Source: Mycetocola miduiensis
GTDB taxonomy: Bacteria; Actinomycetota; Actinomycetes; Actinomycetales; Microbacteriaceae
Direction: 5' to 3'
NCBI RefSeq assembly: GCF_900115155.1
Contig: NZ_FOVM01000005.1
Coordinates: forward strand, 186,001-250,000
Length of the DNA stretch: 64,000 nucleotides
A program made the position numbers and the translations under genes. This document shows, piece by piece, positions 31,233-39,689 of the stretch (its first letter is position 1; every line of letters begins with the position of its first letter). The notes under the pieces are model-generated. The model was given only the letters and a program-made list of their open reading frames with translations, ran no database searches and was not told where the DNA came from.

Positions 31233-32540
31233 TTAGACTCCTTCAACTCGTAGAACACTGACAACTGAATTCACAACGTCGCTGGCTTTCAGCGCTGCGA
31301 CGGTGGCCTGGAGCGCGTGCTCGCGCGCCGCGTGTGTGCCGATCACGAGGAAGGCGGTGCCGCCCTCCTCCGGGTCGATCGTCTGCTCGACAGTCTCGAC
31401 CGAGACGCCGCCGTTGGCGAAGGTGGTCGCCACCTCGGCAAGGACGCCCTGCAGGTCGTTCACCCGCAGTGTGATCTGGTACTTGGTGATCACGTCGCCG
31501 ATCGGCAGCAGCGGAAGGTCGGCGTGGGTGGACTCACCGAGGCCCGGACCGCCGGCGATGTGGCGGCGGGCGGCCGAGACGAGGTCGCCGAGGACAGCGG
31601 ATGCGGTCTGGACTCCCCCGGCGCCTGCCCCGTAGAACATGAGTGGCCCTGCTGCTTCGGCTTCGACGAAGACCGCGTTGTTTCCGCCGTGCACGGCGGC
31701 CAGCGGATGCTCGCGGGCGACGAGAGCAGGATAGACGCGTGCCGAGATCCCCTCGGTGCCGTCGGCGGCGGTGATCCGCTCGGCGATGGCCAGCAGTTTG
31801 ATGACGTAACCGGCGGTGCGGGCAGCGTCGATCTGCGCCGGCGTGATGTCGGCGATGCCCTCACGGTAGACGCCGTCGGCGGGGACGGTGCTGTGGAACG
31901 CGAGGCTGGCCAGGATGGTGGCCTTCTGGGCGGCGTCGTAACCGTCGACGTCGAGGGTCGGGTCGGCCTCGAGGAAGCCGAGTTCGAACGCCGTCTTCTG
32001 GGCGTCTTCCATGCTGTCGCCGAACCGGTCCATCCGGTCGAGGATGAAGTTGGTCGAACCGTTGACGATGGCGAGGATGCGTTGAACGTTGTCGCCGGCG
32101 AGGCTGTCGCGCAGCGGCCGGATGATCGGGATGGCTGCGGCGACGGCCGCCTCGTAGTAGATCTCCGCGCCGACCTGTTCGGTGGCGTCGAAGAGCTCGG
32201 AACCGTGGGCCGCGAGCAGCGCCTTGTTCCCTGTGACGACATCCGCTCCGGCGTGGATCGCCTGCAGAATGAGCGAGCGGGCCGGTTCGATACCGCCGAT
32301 GAGTTCGATGACGATGTCCGCCCCGACGACGAGCGATTCAGCATCCGTGGTCAGGAGTTCACGCGGCAGTTCGACATCGCGGCCGGCGTCGATGTCACGG
32401 ACGGCGATCCCGACGAGTTCGAGCCTCGCGCCGGAGCGGGCGGCGAGCTCGTCACCGTGGGCAAGGAGCAGCCTCGCCACCTGGGAGCCGACGGAGCCAG
32501 CGCCGAGCAGCGCCACTCGGACAGTGCGGTATTCGGTCAT
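31233..32540 (-). CDS. hom: Homoserine dehydrogenase
   Basis: A 435-residue NAD(P)H-dependent enzyme that reduces aspartate semialdehyde to homoserine, the branch point to threonine and methionine. The Rossmann motif is [16 protein letters not shown]; the catalytic region includes [11 protein letters not shown] and [21 protein letters not shown]-terminal ACT domain (~350-435, [20 protein letters not shown]) suggests feedback inhibition by threonine. I start at ATG 32538-32540 ([15 protein letters not shown]), which overlaps the lysA stop; upstream sequence is the coding part of lysA in another frame. Confidence 0.97.
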   Translation of the reverse strand: MTEYRTVRVALLGAGSVGSQVARLLLAHGDELAARSGARLELVGIAVRDIDAGRDVELPRELLTTDAESLVVGADIVIELIGGIEPARSLILQAIHAGADVVTGNKALLAAHGSELFDATEQVGAEIYYEAAVAAAIPIIRPLRDSLAGDNVQRILAIVNGSTNFILDRMDRFGDSMEDAQKTAFELGFLEADPTLDVDGYDAAQKATILASLAFHSTVPADGVYREGIADITPAQIDAARTAGYVIKLLAIAERITAADGTEGISARVYPALVAREHPLAAVHGGNNAVFVEAEAAGPLMFYGAGAGGVQTASAVLGDLVSAARRHIAGGPGLGESTHADLPLLPIGDVITKYQITLRVNDLQGVLAEVATTFANGGVSVETVEQTIDPEEGGTAFLVIGTHAAREHALQATVAALKASDVVNSVVSVLRVEGV

Positions 32541-33940
32541 CGTGCATCCAATCCGGCGTCGCGCGCCAGCAGGTCGGATTCGGTCTCGCCGCGGACGATC
32601 ACGCGGGCGACTCCGTCTTTGACGGCGACGACCGGCGGGCGTCCCAGGTAGTTGTAGTTGCTCGCAAGCGACCAGCAATAGGCGCCGGTCGCAGGTACCG
32701 CGGCGAGGTCGCCCGGCGCCACGTCGCCTGGCAGGTAGTCGTCCTGGACGACGATGTCACCGGATTCGCAGTGCTTGCCTGCGATGCGGACGAGCACCGG
32801 TTCCGCATCGGACGTGCGGCCTGCCAGCCGGACTGAATAGTCCGCGCCGTAGAGAGCAGGTCTCGCGTTATCGCTCATTCCGCCGTCGACGCTCACGTAG
32901 CGCCTCGTCGCTGAACCGCCGGCAGCCGTCTGCAGCTCGACGTCCTTGGTCGTTCCCACCTCGTAGAGTGTGAACGTGCTCGGGCCGATCACGACCCGGC
33001 CGGGTTCGAAAGCGACTCGTGGGATGGGCACGCCGAGGCGGTCGCACTCGGTGGCGACGATCCGTGCGATCTCGCGGGCGAGTTCGTCGATCGGGGTGGG
33101 GTCGTCTACGTCGGTGTATGCGATGCCGAACCCGCCGCCGAGGTTCAGTTCGGGCACAGGACCGGCAGCGAGGAGGTCGCGGTGCACGGCGAGCAGCCGG
33201 GCGGCGGACTCGGCAAACCCGTCCGATCCGAAGATCTGCGAGCCGATGTGGCAGTGCAGGCCGAGGAACTCGAGCGAGTCGAAGCTTCGAACGGTCGCGA
33301 CGGCGTCTGCGGCGTGTTCGAGTGGGAGTCCGAACTTCTGGTCTTCGTGCGCCGTGGCGAGGAACTCGTGGGTGTGCGCGTGAACGCCGCTGTTGACCCG
33401 GAGCCGGACCCGCTGCTTCCGTCCGTGACGCTCAGCAGCTGCCGCGACTCGCGGGATCTCCTGGAGGCTGTCGAGCACGATGGCGCCGATGCCGGCTTCG
33501 ACCGCACGGTCGATCTCGGCGAGCGACTTGTTGTTGCCGTGGAGGCCGAGGCGTGAGGCGTCGACACCGGCAGCGAGGGCGACGGCGAGTTCACCGCCGG
33601 AGCAGACGTCGATGTTGAGCCCGGCCTCGGTGACCCAGCGCGCCACCTCGGTGCAGAGGAACGCTTTTCCGGCGTAGTAGACGGTGGCCGAGCTGCCGAC
33701 GGCGGCGAACTCGCGCTGGAACGCGGCGAGGACGCCTGCGGCGCGGTCGCGGGCATCCGTCTCGTCGACGACGTAGACGGGAGTGCCGAACTGTGCGGCG
33801 ATGTCGGGCGCTGAGACGCCGGCGACGGTGAGTTCGCCGGTTGCCGCCCGGGAGACGGACGCAGGCCAGACTGCTTCGGCGAGGGCGTTCGCATCGTCGG
33901 GCGCGTGCAGCCATGACGGGGCGAGTGGGTGAGAAGCCAC
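32537..33940 (-). CDS. lysA: Diaminopimelate decarboxylase
   Basis: A 467-residue PLP enzyme for the last step of lysine synthesis. The PLP lysine is in VYYAGKAFLC; other marks are NLGGGFGIAY, FEPGRVVIG and GKHCESGDI. The frame is open to 34042, but a TAGAAT -10 box at 34002-34007 lies downstream of that, and the segment beginning ASHPLAPSWLHAPDDANA resembles the usual N-terminus. I therefore take the GTG at 33938-33940, although its Shine-Dalgarno is poor. The stop overlaps hom by four bases, so lysA-hom-thrC-thrB form a coupled aspartate-family operon. Confidence 0.94.
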   Translation of the reverse strand: MASHPLAPSWLHAPDDANALAEAVWPASVSRAATGELTVAGVSAPDIAAQFGTPVYVVDETDARDRAAGVLAAFQREFAAVGSSATVYYAGKAFLCTEVARWVTEAGLNIDVCSGGELAVALAAGVDASRLGLHGNNKSLAEIDRAVEAGIGAIVLDSLQEIPRVAAAAERHGRKQRVRLRVNSGVHAHTHEFLATAHEDQKFGLPLEHAADAVATVRSFDSLEFLGLHCHIGSQIFGSDGFAESAARLLAVHRDLLAAGPVPELNLGGGFGIAYTDVDDPTPIDELAREIARIVATECDRLGVPIPRVAFEPGRVVIGPSTFTLYEVGTTKDVELQTAAGGSATRRYVSVDGGMSDNARPALYGADYSVRLAGRTSDAEPVLVRIAGKHCESGDIVVQDDYLPGDVAPGDLAAVPATGAYCWSLASNYNYLGRPPVVAVKDGVARVIVRGETESDLLARDAGLDAR

Positions 33941-34001
33941 GGCAGGAACCAATCGTGCGGAGGGGGAACGTACCGCGCGGGTAGGCGGTGGAAACAGTTC
34001 G

Positions 34002-34007
34002 ATTCTA
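34002..34007 (-). promoter_or_regulatory. Candidate -10 box of lysA-hom-thrCB operon
   Basis: TAGAAT on the minus strand, about 62 bases upstream of the chosen lysA start. The -35 region is weak. It argues for an internal promoter between the DUF2993 gene and lysA and against the longer lysA frame. Confidence 0.4.
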
Positions 34008-34082
34008 CTGAGGCTCGTGGCCCTGTCGTGAAATTGTGGCACGCGACGTATGCGGGGCAGGGTATCCAGCCCACGGCATCCG

Positions 34083-34892
34083 TCAGGCGGGGCACTCCCC
34101 CAGAGAGCTCAGAGAGCTGTCAGAGAGGGTGACGTCCGATGCGGCAAGGGAGAGGGTCGCGACGCCGTTCTCGACTTCGATGGACGAGATCGAGACGCCC
34201 ACCGGAAGCTTGTCCGCCAGGCAGAGGCGTACGGGTTCCGAGACCACCCTGTCGACAATGCCGGACAGGTCGAGGGCGCCAGCGGCTGTCGTCACCTCGG
34301 CTCCCTGCGGGGTGACGAGCAGGTCTGTGCCGTCGGGGCTCAGGTCAGCGGTGACGACGTAACCGATGGGCACACCGAACACCGACGTGGATCCTTCGTA
34401 CCCGATCGTGCCGTCGCCAAGAGTGATCGCCGCGTCGTTGTCGGGAAGGGTGAGCAATTCGTTGAGCGCTGGTTCGTCGAGCGTGACCGTCGCGTCGATG
34501 TCCTCCACAGCGGCTTTGAGGTCGATCGGAACCCCGAGGGCGGTCACCGTCATCTTTTCGACGGGGATGGAATCGAAGCTCAGGTCGTCGGAGGTGAGGG
34601 TGACCTGCTCCATCCGCCCGCTGAGGAGCTGGAGGAGGACCCAGTCCCCGGCGATGTCCACATCCACCGTGCCGTCGACGTTTGAGGGCAGGTTCGACTC
34701 GGCGGCAGCGGCTACCGTGTCCTCGACCACGCCACGGGTGATGTACTCAGCGAGGAACGCGCCTGAAAGAACGACGAGGACGGCCACCACGAGGACGACG
34801 ACGGCGGTGAGGGCCCGCCTGCGCGCCGGCTTCCGAACCGGTTCGCGACCGGATTCAGAGTCGTGCTGCAGTGCTGCCCAGCCGTCGGCCAC
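34083..34892 (-). CDS. DUF2993 (LmeA-like) membrane-anchored envelope protein
   Basis: A 269-residue protein with a short cytosolic N-terminus, one hydrophobic anchor (~28-50, LTAVVVLVVAVLVVLSGAFL) and an extracytoplasmic DUF2993 domain of repeated beta-strand segments (GDWVLLQLLSGRMEQVTLTS pattern). LmeA, the mycobacterial member, binds phospholipids in the periplasm and supports lipomannan elongation. The frame is open further upstream, but the GTG at 34890-34892 follows the argS stop by one base (TAACGTG), which strongly suggests translational coupling. Lipid binding here is an inference from the family. Confidence 0.82.
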   Translation of the reverse strand: MADGWAALQHDSESGREPVRKPARRRALTAVVVLVVAVLVVLSGAFLAEYITRGVVEDTVAAAAESNLPSNVDGTVDVDIAGDWVLLQLLSGRMEQVTLTSDDLSFDSIPVEKMTVTALGVPIDLKAAVEDIDATVTLDEPALNELLTLPDNDAAITLGDGTIGYEGSTSVFGVPIGYVVTADLSPDGTDLLVTPQGAEVTTAAGALDLSGIVDRVVSEPVRLCLADKLPVGVSISSIEVENGVATLSLAASDVTLSDSSLSSLGECPA

Positions 34893-34893
34893 G

Positions 34894-36561
34894 TTACATC
34901 CGCTCTGGGGCCGACACCCCGAGCAGATCGAGTCCGTTGCGGACCACCTGGCCCGTCGCGTCGTTGAGCCACAGCCGGCTGCGGTGCACGTCGCCGATCG
35001 GCTCGTCACCGAGCGGGATCACCCGGCAGTTGTCGTACCAGCGGTGATACAGGCCGGCGACCTCTTCGATAAACCGCGCGACACGGTGCGGCTCCCGCAG
35101 CTCGGCCGCCTGGGCAACGATGCGCGGAAACTCCTGCAGCGCGCCGAGCAGAGCTGACTCGGTTTCGTGCTCGAGAAGTTCGGGAACGAAAGCGCTCCGG
35201 TCGACTCCGGCGGCCTCCGCGTTGCGGGCGACCGAGTGAGTGCGGGCGTGGGCGTACTGCACGTAGAAGACCGGGTTGTCGTTGCTCCGCTTGCGTAGCT
35301 GCTCCGGGTCGAGGGTCAGCGGGGAGTCCGCCGGGTAACGCCCGAGCGAGTAACGCAGTGCGTCGGTGCCGAGCCACGCCTGGAGGTCGTCGAGCTCGAT
35401 GATGTTGCCCGCGCGCTTCGACAGCTTGGCGCCGTTGACACTGACGAGCTGCCCGATGAGCACCTCGATGTCCTTGGTGGGGTCGTCACCAGCTGCACCG
35501 GCGAGCGCCCTGAGCCTGTGCACGTAACCGTGGTGGTCGGCGCCGAGCAGGTAGATCTTGTGCGCGAATCCCCGATCGGATTTCGACAGGTAGTACGCGG
35601 CATCCGCGGCGAAGTAGGTGTAGATGTTGTTGCCGCGGCGGATCACACGGTCTTTGTCGTCACCGAAATCGGTGGTGCGTACCCAGACCGCGTCGTCCTG
35701 GTCGAAGACGTGACCCTGCTCGCGAAGGCGTTCGACGGCGTCATCGACGGCACTTCGACCCGTCTCAGGGTTCGTCGCGTGAAGTTCCCGCTCCGAGAAC
35801 CAGACGTCGAAATGCACGTTGAAGCTCGCCAGCGACTTCTCGATCTCGACCAGTTGGAGCTTGTACGCGAGTTCACGGGCGGTGGCGACGGCTTCGTCGG
35901 CGGGCAGCTCGAGGAGGTTCGGCTCGATCTCGAGCACCTGGCGGCCCAGCTCAGCGATGTACGCGCCTGGGTATCCACCCTCCGGCGTCTCCTCGCCCTT
36001 GATCGCAGCGAGTACGGATGCGCCGAAGATGTCCATCTGGCTGCCTGCGTCATTGATGTAGTACTCGCTGGCGATTTTCGCGCCGGACGCGCTCAGCACA
36101 CGGGCGATCGAGTCACCGAGTGCGGCCCAGCGGGTGTGTCCGATGTGGAGCGGTCCGGTCGGGTTGGCTGAGACGAATTCGAGATTGATGGACTGTCCGG
36201 CGAGCGACGTGTTGTGCCCGTACGTGTCTCCGGCCTCGACGATGACCTTCGCGAGGGCACCGGTCGCTGCCGCGTCGAGACGGATGTTGAGGAACCCGGG
36301 ACCAGCAACCTCAGCGGTAGCGACGCCGGGGACCGAGGCGATGCCTTCAGCGAGCTCGGCGGCCACCTCGCGAGGGTTCGCGCCGATCCGCTTGGCGATC
36401 CGCATGGAGATGTTCGATGCCCAGTCACCGTGGTCGCGGTTGCGGGGACGTTCGAGGACGACGTCGTCGCGACTGATCTCTGCTCCGGCTCCTGAGCGGC
36501 GGTTCTCCGCGAGCGGCACGACGAGTTCGAACAGGGCAGCGGCAAGGTCGTCAGGAGTCAC
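34894..36561 (-). CDS. argS: Arginyl-tRNA synthetase
   Basis: A 555-residue class I synthetase charging tRNA-Arg. An N-terminal additional domain (~1-110) precedes the catalytic domain with [20 protein letters not shown] (HIGH motif) and [16 protein letters not shown] (KMSKS equivalent). The C-terminal DALR domain has [21 protein letters not shown] start at GTG 36559-36561, where a TAGAAT -10 box seven bases upstream predicts a leaderless mRNA. A tRNA-Arg gene lies 0.85 kb away on the other strand. Confidence 0.97.
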   Translation of the reverse strand: MTPDDLAAALFELVVPLAENRRSGAGAEISRDDVVLERPRNRDHGDWASNISMRIAKRIGANPREVAAELAEGIASVPGVATAEVAGPGFLNIRLDAAATGALAKVIVEAGDTYGHNTSLAGQSINLEFVSANPTGPLHIGHTRWAALGDSIARVLSASGAKIASEYYINDAGSQMDIFGASVLAAIKGEETPEGGYPGAYIAELGRQVLEIEPNLLELPADEAVATARELAYKLQLVEIEKSLASFNVHFDVWFSERELHATNPETGRSAVDDAVERLREQGHVFDQDDAVWVRTTDFGDDKDRVIRRGNNIYTYFAADAAYYLSKSDRGFAHKIYLLGADHHGYVHRLRALAGAAGDDPTKDIEVLIGQLVSVNGAKLSKRAGNIIELDDLQAWLGTDALRYSLGRYPADSPLTLDPEQLRKRSNDNPVFYVQYAHARTHSVARNAEAAGVDRSAFVPELLEHETESALLGALQEFPRIVAQAAELREPHRVARFIEEVAGLYHRWYDNCRVIPLGDEPIGDVHRSRLWLNDATGQVVRNGLDLLGVSAPERM

Positions 36562-36568
36562 ATATCCG

Positions 36569-36574
36569 ATTCTA
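36569..36574 (-). promoter_or_regulatory. -10 box of argS (leaderless type)
   Basis: TAGAAT on the minus strand, seven bases before the GTG start of argS, with no Shine-Dalgarno in between. It fixes the argS start over longer in-frame options. The -35 element is weak. Confidence 0.55.
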
Positions 36575-36665
36575 TCCGGAGCCGTGAATGCGCCCCGCGC
36601 GGCGTGTGCACGATTCCGACTGTGACTGTTGTTATGGTCGAAGCATTCCCCACAGAGAGACTCAC

Positions 36666-37280
36666 ATGGCTTCCACGATCGCCCGCCCACGCGCACTCCG
36701 CCCGCTCGCCGTCGCCACCGCGATTCTCGGCTCCGTCCTCCTCGCCGGTTGCACGCCGGCCCCAGCGTCGACCGCGACGCCTGCGCCGTCCGAGACAGGA
36801 CCGGCACTGCCGAGCGCGACCCCGGAACCGGCGCCATCTGCGTCACCTGTCGTGAGCCAGCCGGTCGAGATCACCTGCGATGAGTTGCTCACACCCAACG
36901 ACATGTACGAGTTCAATCCGAACGTCAGCCTGATGCCGGACGGCACGCCGAAGTCAGGCACCGCAGCGAGCGAGATCGCCGCCATGAACGGCCTCACCTG
37001 CCAGTGGGTCAACAACACGAGTAACACCACGATCGACGTGGCCGTCGCCAAACTCAGCGAGGACGAACTCACCGACCTGAAGAACCGCGCCGTGACCGAG
37101 AGCCAGCAGGTGCCGACTTATGCCGCTCCCCCCGTCGAGGGATACTTCACTGTGGTGGAGAACGAGGGCGAGGCACAGGTCTTCAGCGGTTCGTACTGGG
37201 TGACCCTGCGCGCTGTCGACTTCGTCGAGCCAGGCGATGCCGAGCAGCTTGCTGAGGCGGCCATCGCACACCTGTCGTAG
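36666..37280 (+). CDS. Putative lipoprotein of unknown function
   Basis: A 204-residue secreted protein. The signal peptide has basic residues (ARPRALR), a hydrophobic core ([15 protein letters not shown]) and a lipobox LLAGC, so the mature protein should be lipid-anchored at the Cys. A Thr/Pro/Ala/Ser-rich linker of ~45 residues follows, then a globular domain with two cysteines (ITCDELL, LTCQWVN). It resembles small actinobacterial DUF3558-like lipoproteins in layout, but I cannot name a family with confidence. It is divergent from argS and followed by a hairpin. Confidence 0.8.
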   Translation: MASTIARPRALRPLAVATAILGSVLLAGCTPAPASTATPAPSETGPALPSATPEPAPSASPVVSQPVEITCDELLTPNDMYEFNPNVSLMPDGTPKSGTAASEIAAMNGLTCQWVNNTSNTTIDVAVAKLSEDELTDLKNRAVTESQQVPTYAAPPVEGYFTVVENEGEAQVFSGSYWVTLRAVDFVEPGDAEQLAEAAIAHLS

Positions 37281-37310
37281 GGGTATCGCCCCGCGCGGGT
37301 CGTTTTGCTT

Positions 37311-37355
37311 CGCGCGGGTGTCGAAACGCCCGCGCCGGGCCGGAACACCCGCGCG
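37311..37355 (+). terminator. Terminator-like hairpin after lipoprotein gene
   Basis: 11-base arms CGCGCGGGTGT (37311-37321) and complement (37345-37355) with a 23-base loop, 30 bases after the stop. There is no clear T-run. Confidence 0.45.
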
Positions 37356-37408
37356 ACTCGCGAAACGGGGATTTGAGCGCGCAGAATTCTGATAGTTTTG
37401 TGATGCAC

Positions 37409-37481
37409 GCCTTCGTAGCTCAGGGGATAGAGCGTCGGTTTCCGGTACCGCAGGTCGCAGGTTCGAATCCTGCCGAGGGCA
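37409..37481 (+). tRNA. tRNA-Arg (anticodon CCG)
   Basis: A complete 73-nt cloverleaf: acceptor stem GCCTTCG with CGAGGGC (one G-T pair), D-arm GCTC/GAGC, anticodon loop TTCCGGT with CCG at 37442-37444, and T-arm GCAGG-TTCGAAT-CCTGC. It decodes CGG. The 27-43 pair at the top of the anticodon stem is T-C, a mismatch, while the other four pairs are good. The discriminator is A and the 3' CCA is not encoded. It stands alone. Confidence 0.95.
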
Positions 37482-37609
37482 CACCTTTCTCCACACCGGA
37501 CCGTTCAACGGTCGTTCTCGCGGCGATGTCGGCTAGCGCTGAAGGCCGTCGTCTCGCCTGCCCGGCCGATAGCGCCGCCTGGTGGCGGTAAGGCCGCCAA
37601 GTTGGCACG

Positions 37610-38668
37610 ATGACGATCATGACCCTGTCAGGCACCGAACTCGCCCGCGACTACTACCACGACGTCGTCGCACCCCTGATCGAAGCGCGATGGCCCGGGC
37701 TCCCCCACGCCGCCGGACGACTCGGAGCCGGCTCCGACGTGCTCGGCCTCGACGACGAGATGTCGCGCGATCACGACTGGGGGCTCAGGCTCACGCTCCT
37801 GGTGGCCACGGATGTCGTCGCGCCGATCCGTGCGCACCTCGCCCAGAGTCTCCCGGCCCAGTACCGCGGGCATCCCACACGGTTCGCGACCACGGGGCAT
37901 CCGCTCCCCACCTCGCAGGTCGAGGTGACGACGGCTGAGCACTTCGCCTTCTCGCGGCTCGGTGTGAACGCCGGCGACCTTGCTGCCGGGGACCTTGCGG
38001 TAACCGACTGGTTATCGCTGACCGGGCAGTCGGTCCTCGAGGTCACGGCCGGAGAGGTCTTCACCGACTCGGCGGGGGCTTTCAGCCGGATCCGGGAACA
38101 GCTCACCTGGTACCCCGACGACGTGTGGCGCTACGTCCTCGCCGCTGACTGGGCCCGGATTCGCCAGGAACTGCCGTTCATCGGCCGAGCCGGGATACTT
38201 GGGGATGACACCGGGTCGCGTCTGATCGCCGCTCGGGTCGGTGTCTCGATTATGCGGCTCGGCTTCCTGCTCGAACGGCGCTGGCCCCCATACTCCAAGT
38301 GGCTCGGCACCGGGTTCTCTACACTGCGGGGGGCCGGCGGCGCCCAACCGGCGCTCGCCAGGGCTCTCGCCGCCGGCCGGTGGCAGGACCGCGAGGCGGC
38401 TCTCGCCGATGCCCTCACCGTCCTGCACGACCTGCAACGCGACCGCGGACTCCCCGAGGCCGACGCCGTCGTCGGGCCGTTCTACGAACGGCCGTTCCTC
38501 GGGCTTGGCCCGGTGCCCGAAGCACTTCTCGACTCGATCACCGACGAGCGGGTACGCGCCCTGCCACCCGGTGTCGGTTCGATCGAGCAGGTGTCGGACA
38601 ACGTGGATGTCCTCACCTCTCCGACGCGTCGCCGTGCCGCGATGACGGCCATGTTGTCGACGCCGTGA
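37610..38668 (+). CDS. DUF4037 protein with nucleotidyltransferase-like N-terminus
   Basis: A 352-residue cytosolic protein. The N-terminal segment GAGSDVLGLDDEMSRDHDWG fits the G-S-x9-13-D-x-D pattern of the polymerase-beta nucleotidyltransferase fold, and the C-terminal half matches DUF4037. Such proteins may transfer nucleotides to a protein or small molecule, but no target is known for this one. An alternative ATG three codons downstream (37619) is possible. It converges with the DUF3097 gene. Confidence 0.82.
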   Translation: MTIMTLSGTELARDYYHDVVAPLIEARWPGLPHAAGRLGAGSDVLGLDDEMSRDHDWGLRLTLLVATDVVAPIRAHLAQSLPAQYRGHPTRFATTGHPLPTSQVEVTTAEHFAFSRLGVNAGDLAAGDLAVTDWLSLTGQSVLEVTAGEVFTDSAGAFSRIREQLTWYPDDVWRYVLAADWARIRQELPFIGRAGILGDDTGSRLIAARVGVSIMRLGFLLERRWPPYSKWLGTGFSTLRGAGGAQPALARALAAGRWQDREAALADALTVLHDLQRDRGLPEADAVVGPFYERPFLGLGPVPEALLDSITDERVRALPPGVGSIEQVSDNVDVLTSPTRRRAAMTAMLSTP

Positions 38669-38707
38669 GCCGGCCGGCCGAGGTCTTTCGGATGGTGGCT
38701 TGAGGGG

Positions 38708-39544
38708 TCAGGGAGCTGTGACGAAGTCGATGAGCTCTTCAACCCGGCCGAGGAACGCCGGCTCCAGGTCCGAGTAGTTGCGCACGCGGCCGAGGATCGC
38801 CTGCCAGGCCCGCGCAATGTCGGCCTGGCTTTCGTTCGGCAGCCCAAGGGCGGCACAGATGCCCTTCTTCCACTCGATCGACCGCGGGATGTCCGGCCAC
38901 TCCTTCAGGCCGACCCTGGCGGGCTTCACCGACTGCCAGACGTCGATGTACGGATGCCCGACCACGAGGACGTTTCCTCCGTGACTGCCGCGCATCACGG
39001 CATCCGCGATCCTCGACTCTTTCGACCCCGGGACGAGGTGGTCGACGAGGACGCCCACCTTGCGCTTCGGGGTTGGGGCGAAGTCGGTGATGATCGCGGC
39101 GAGGTCGTCGATGCCGCCGAGGTATTCGACGACGACACCCTCGACCCGGAGGTCGTCGCCCCACACCTTCTCGACGAGTTCGGCGTCGTGACGTCCTTCG
39201 ACATAGATGCGGGAGGGCAGGGCGACCCTGGCGCGGGCATCAGCGACGGCGAATGAGCCGGATGCCGTCCGCGTCGGACCGGCCGCCTTCTTCTTCTGCG
39301 GCGCGACGAGGATCACCGGTTTCCCGTCGATCAGGAACCCGGCGCCGAGTGGGAACATCCGGCGTTTGCCGTGGCGATCCTCGAGCTGGACGGTCTTGCC
39401 TTCGATCCCGGTGACGGCTCCGCACCAGCCGGTCGACGCCTCTTCGACGACGAGGTCGATTCGCGCCTCCTGCTCGAGCGGAGGAGGCGTTTTACTTGCC
39501 CGCCAGTTGGTCGCGAGCACATCGGATCCGTAGCGGTCGTTCAT
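38708..39544 (-). CDS. DUF3097 domain-containing protein
   Basis: A 278-residue actinobacterial conserved protein starting MNDRYGSDVLATNWRASKT, the family's usual N-terminus. It has an SH3-like stretch (GAVTGIEGKTVQLEDRHGKR) and a later domain with YVEGRHDAELVEKVWGDDL and GVLVDHLVPGSKE, which recalls Toprim-like folds (E near the start, DH later). The function is unknown. The codon before the ATG is GTG, and TATCCT lies seven bases before that GTG, so the true start may be 39547 on a leaderless mRNA. Confidence 0.85.
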   Translation of the reverse strand: MNDRYGSDVLATNWRASKTPPPLEQEARIDLVVEEASTGWCGAVTGIEGKTVQLEDRHGKRRMFPLGAGFLIDGKPVILVAPQKKKAAGPTRTASGSFAVADARARVALPSRIYVEGRHDAELVEKVWGDDLRVEGVVVEYLGGIDDLAAIITDFAPTPKRKVGVLVDHLVPGSKESRIADAVMRGSHGGNVLVVGHPYIDVWQSVKPARVGLKEWPDIPRSIEWKKGICAALGLPNESQADIARAWQAILGRVRNYSDLEPAFLGRVEELIDFVTAP

Positions 39545-39689
39545 CACCCGGGCAAGGATAGCGGCGATTGGATAGCACAGGAGGATGCCACGCGGCGACC
39601 CCACGGGCCTCACGGCGACTCTCTGGACGCGCTCAGCCCGGCAACCCTAGACTCGCAGGTGTTCTCCACCGACGACAGAAGGCGGGCAG

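Noticed and set aside
31230-34042. A threonine or lysine leader peptide/attenuator before hom or lysA.
   Set aside because: No short ORF rich in Thr, Ile or Lys codons with alternative hairpins was seen. The genes overlap tightly.
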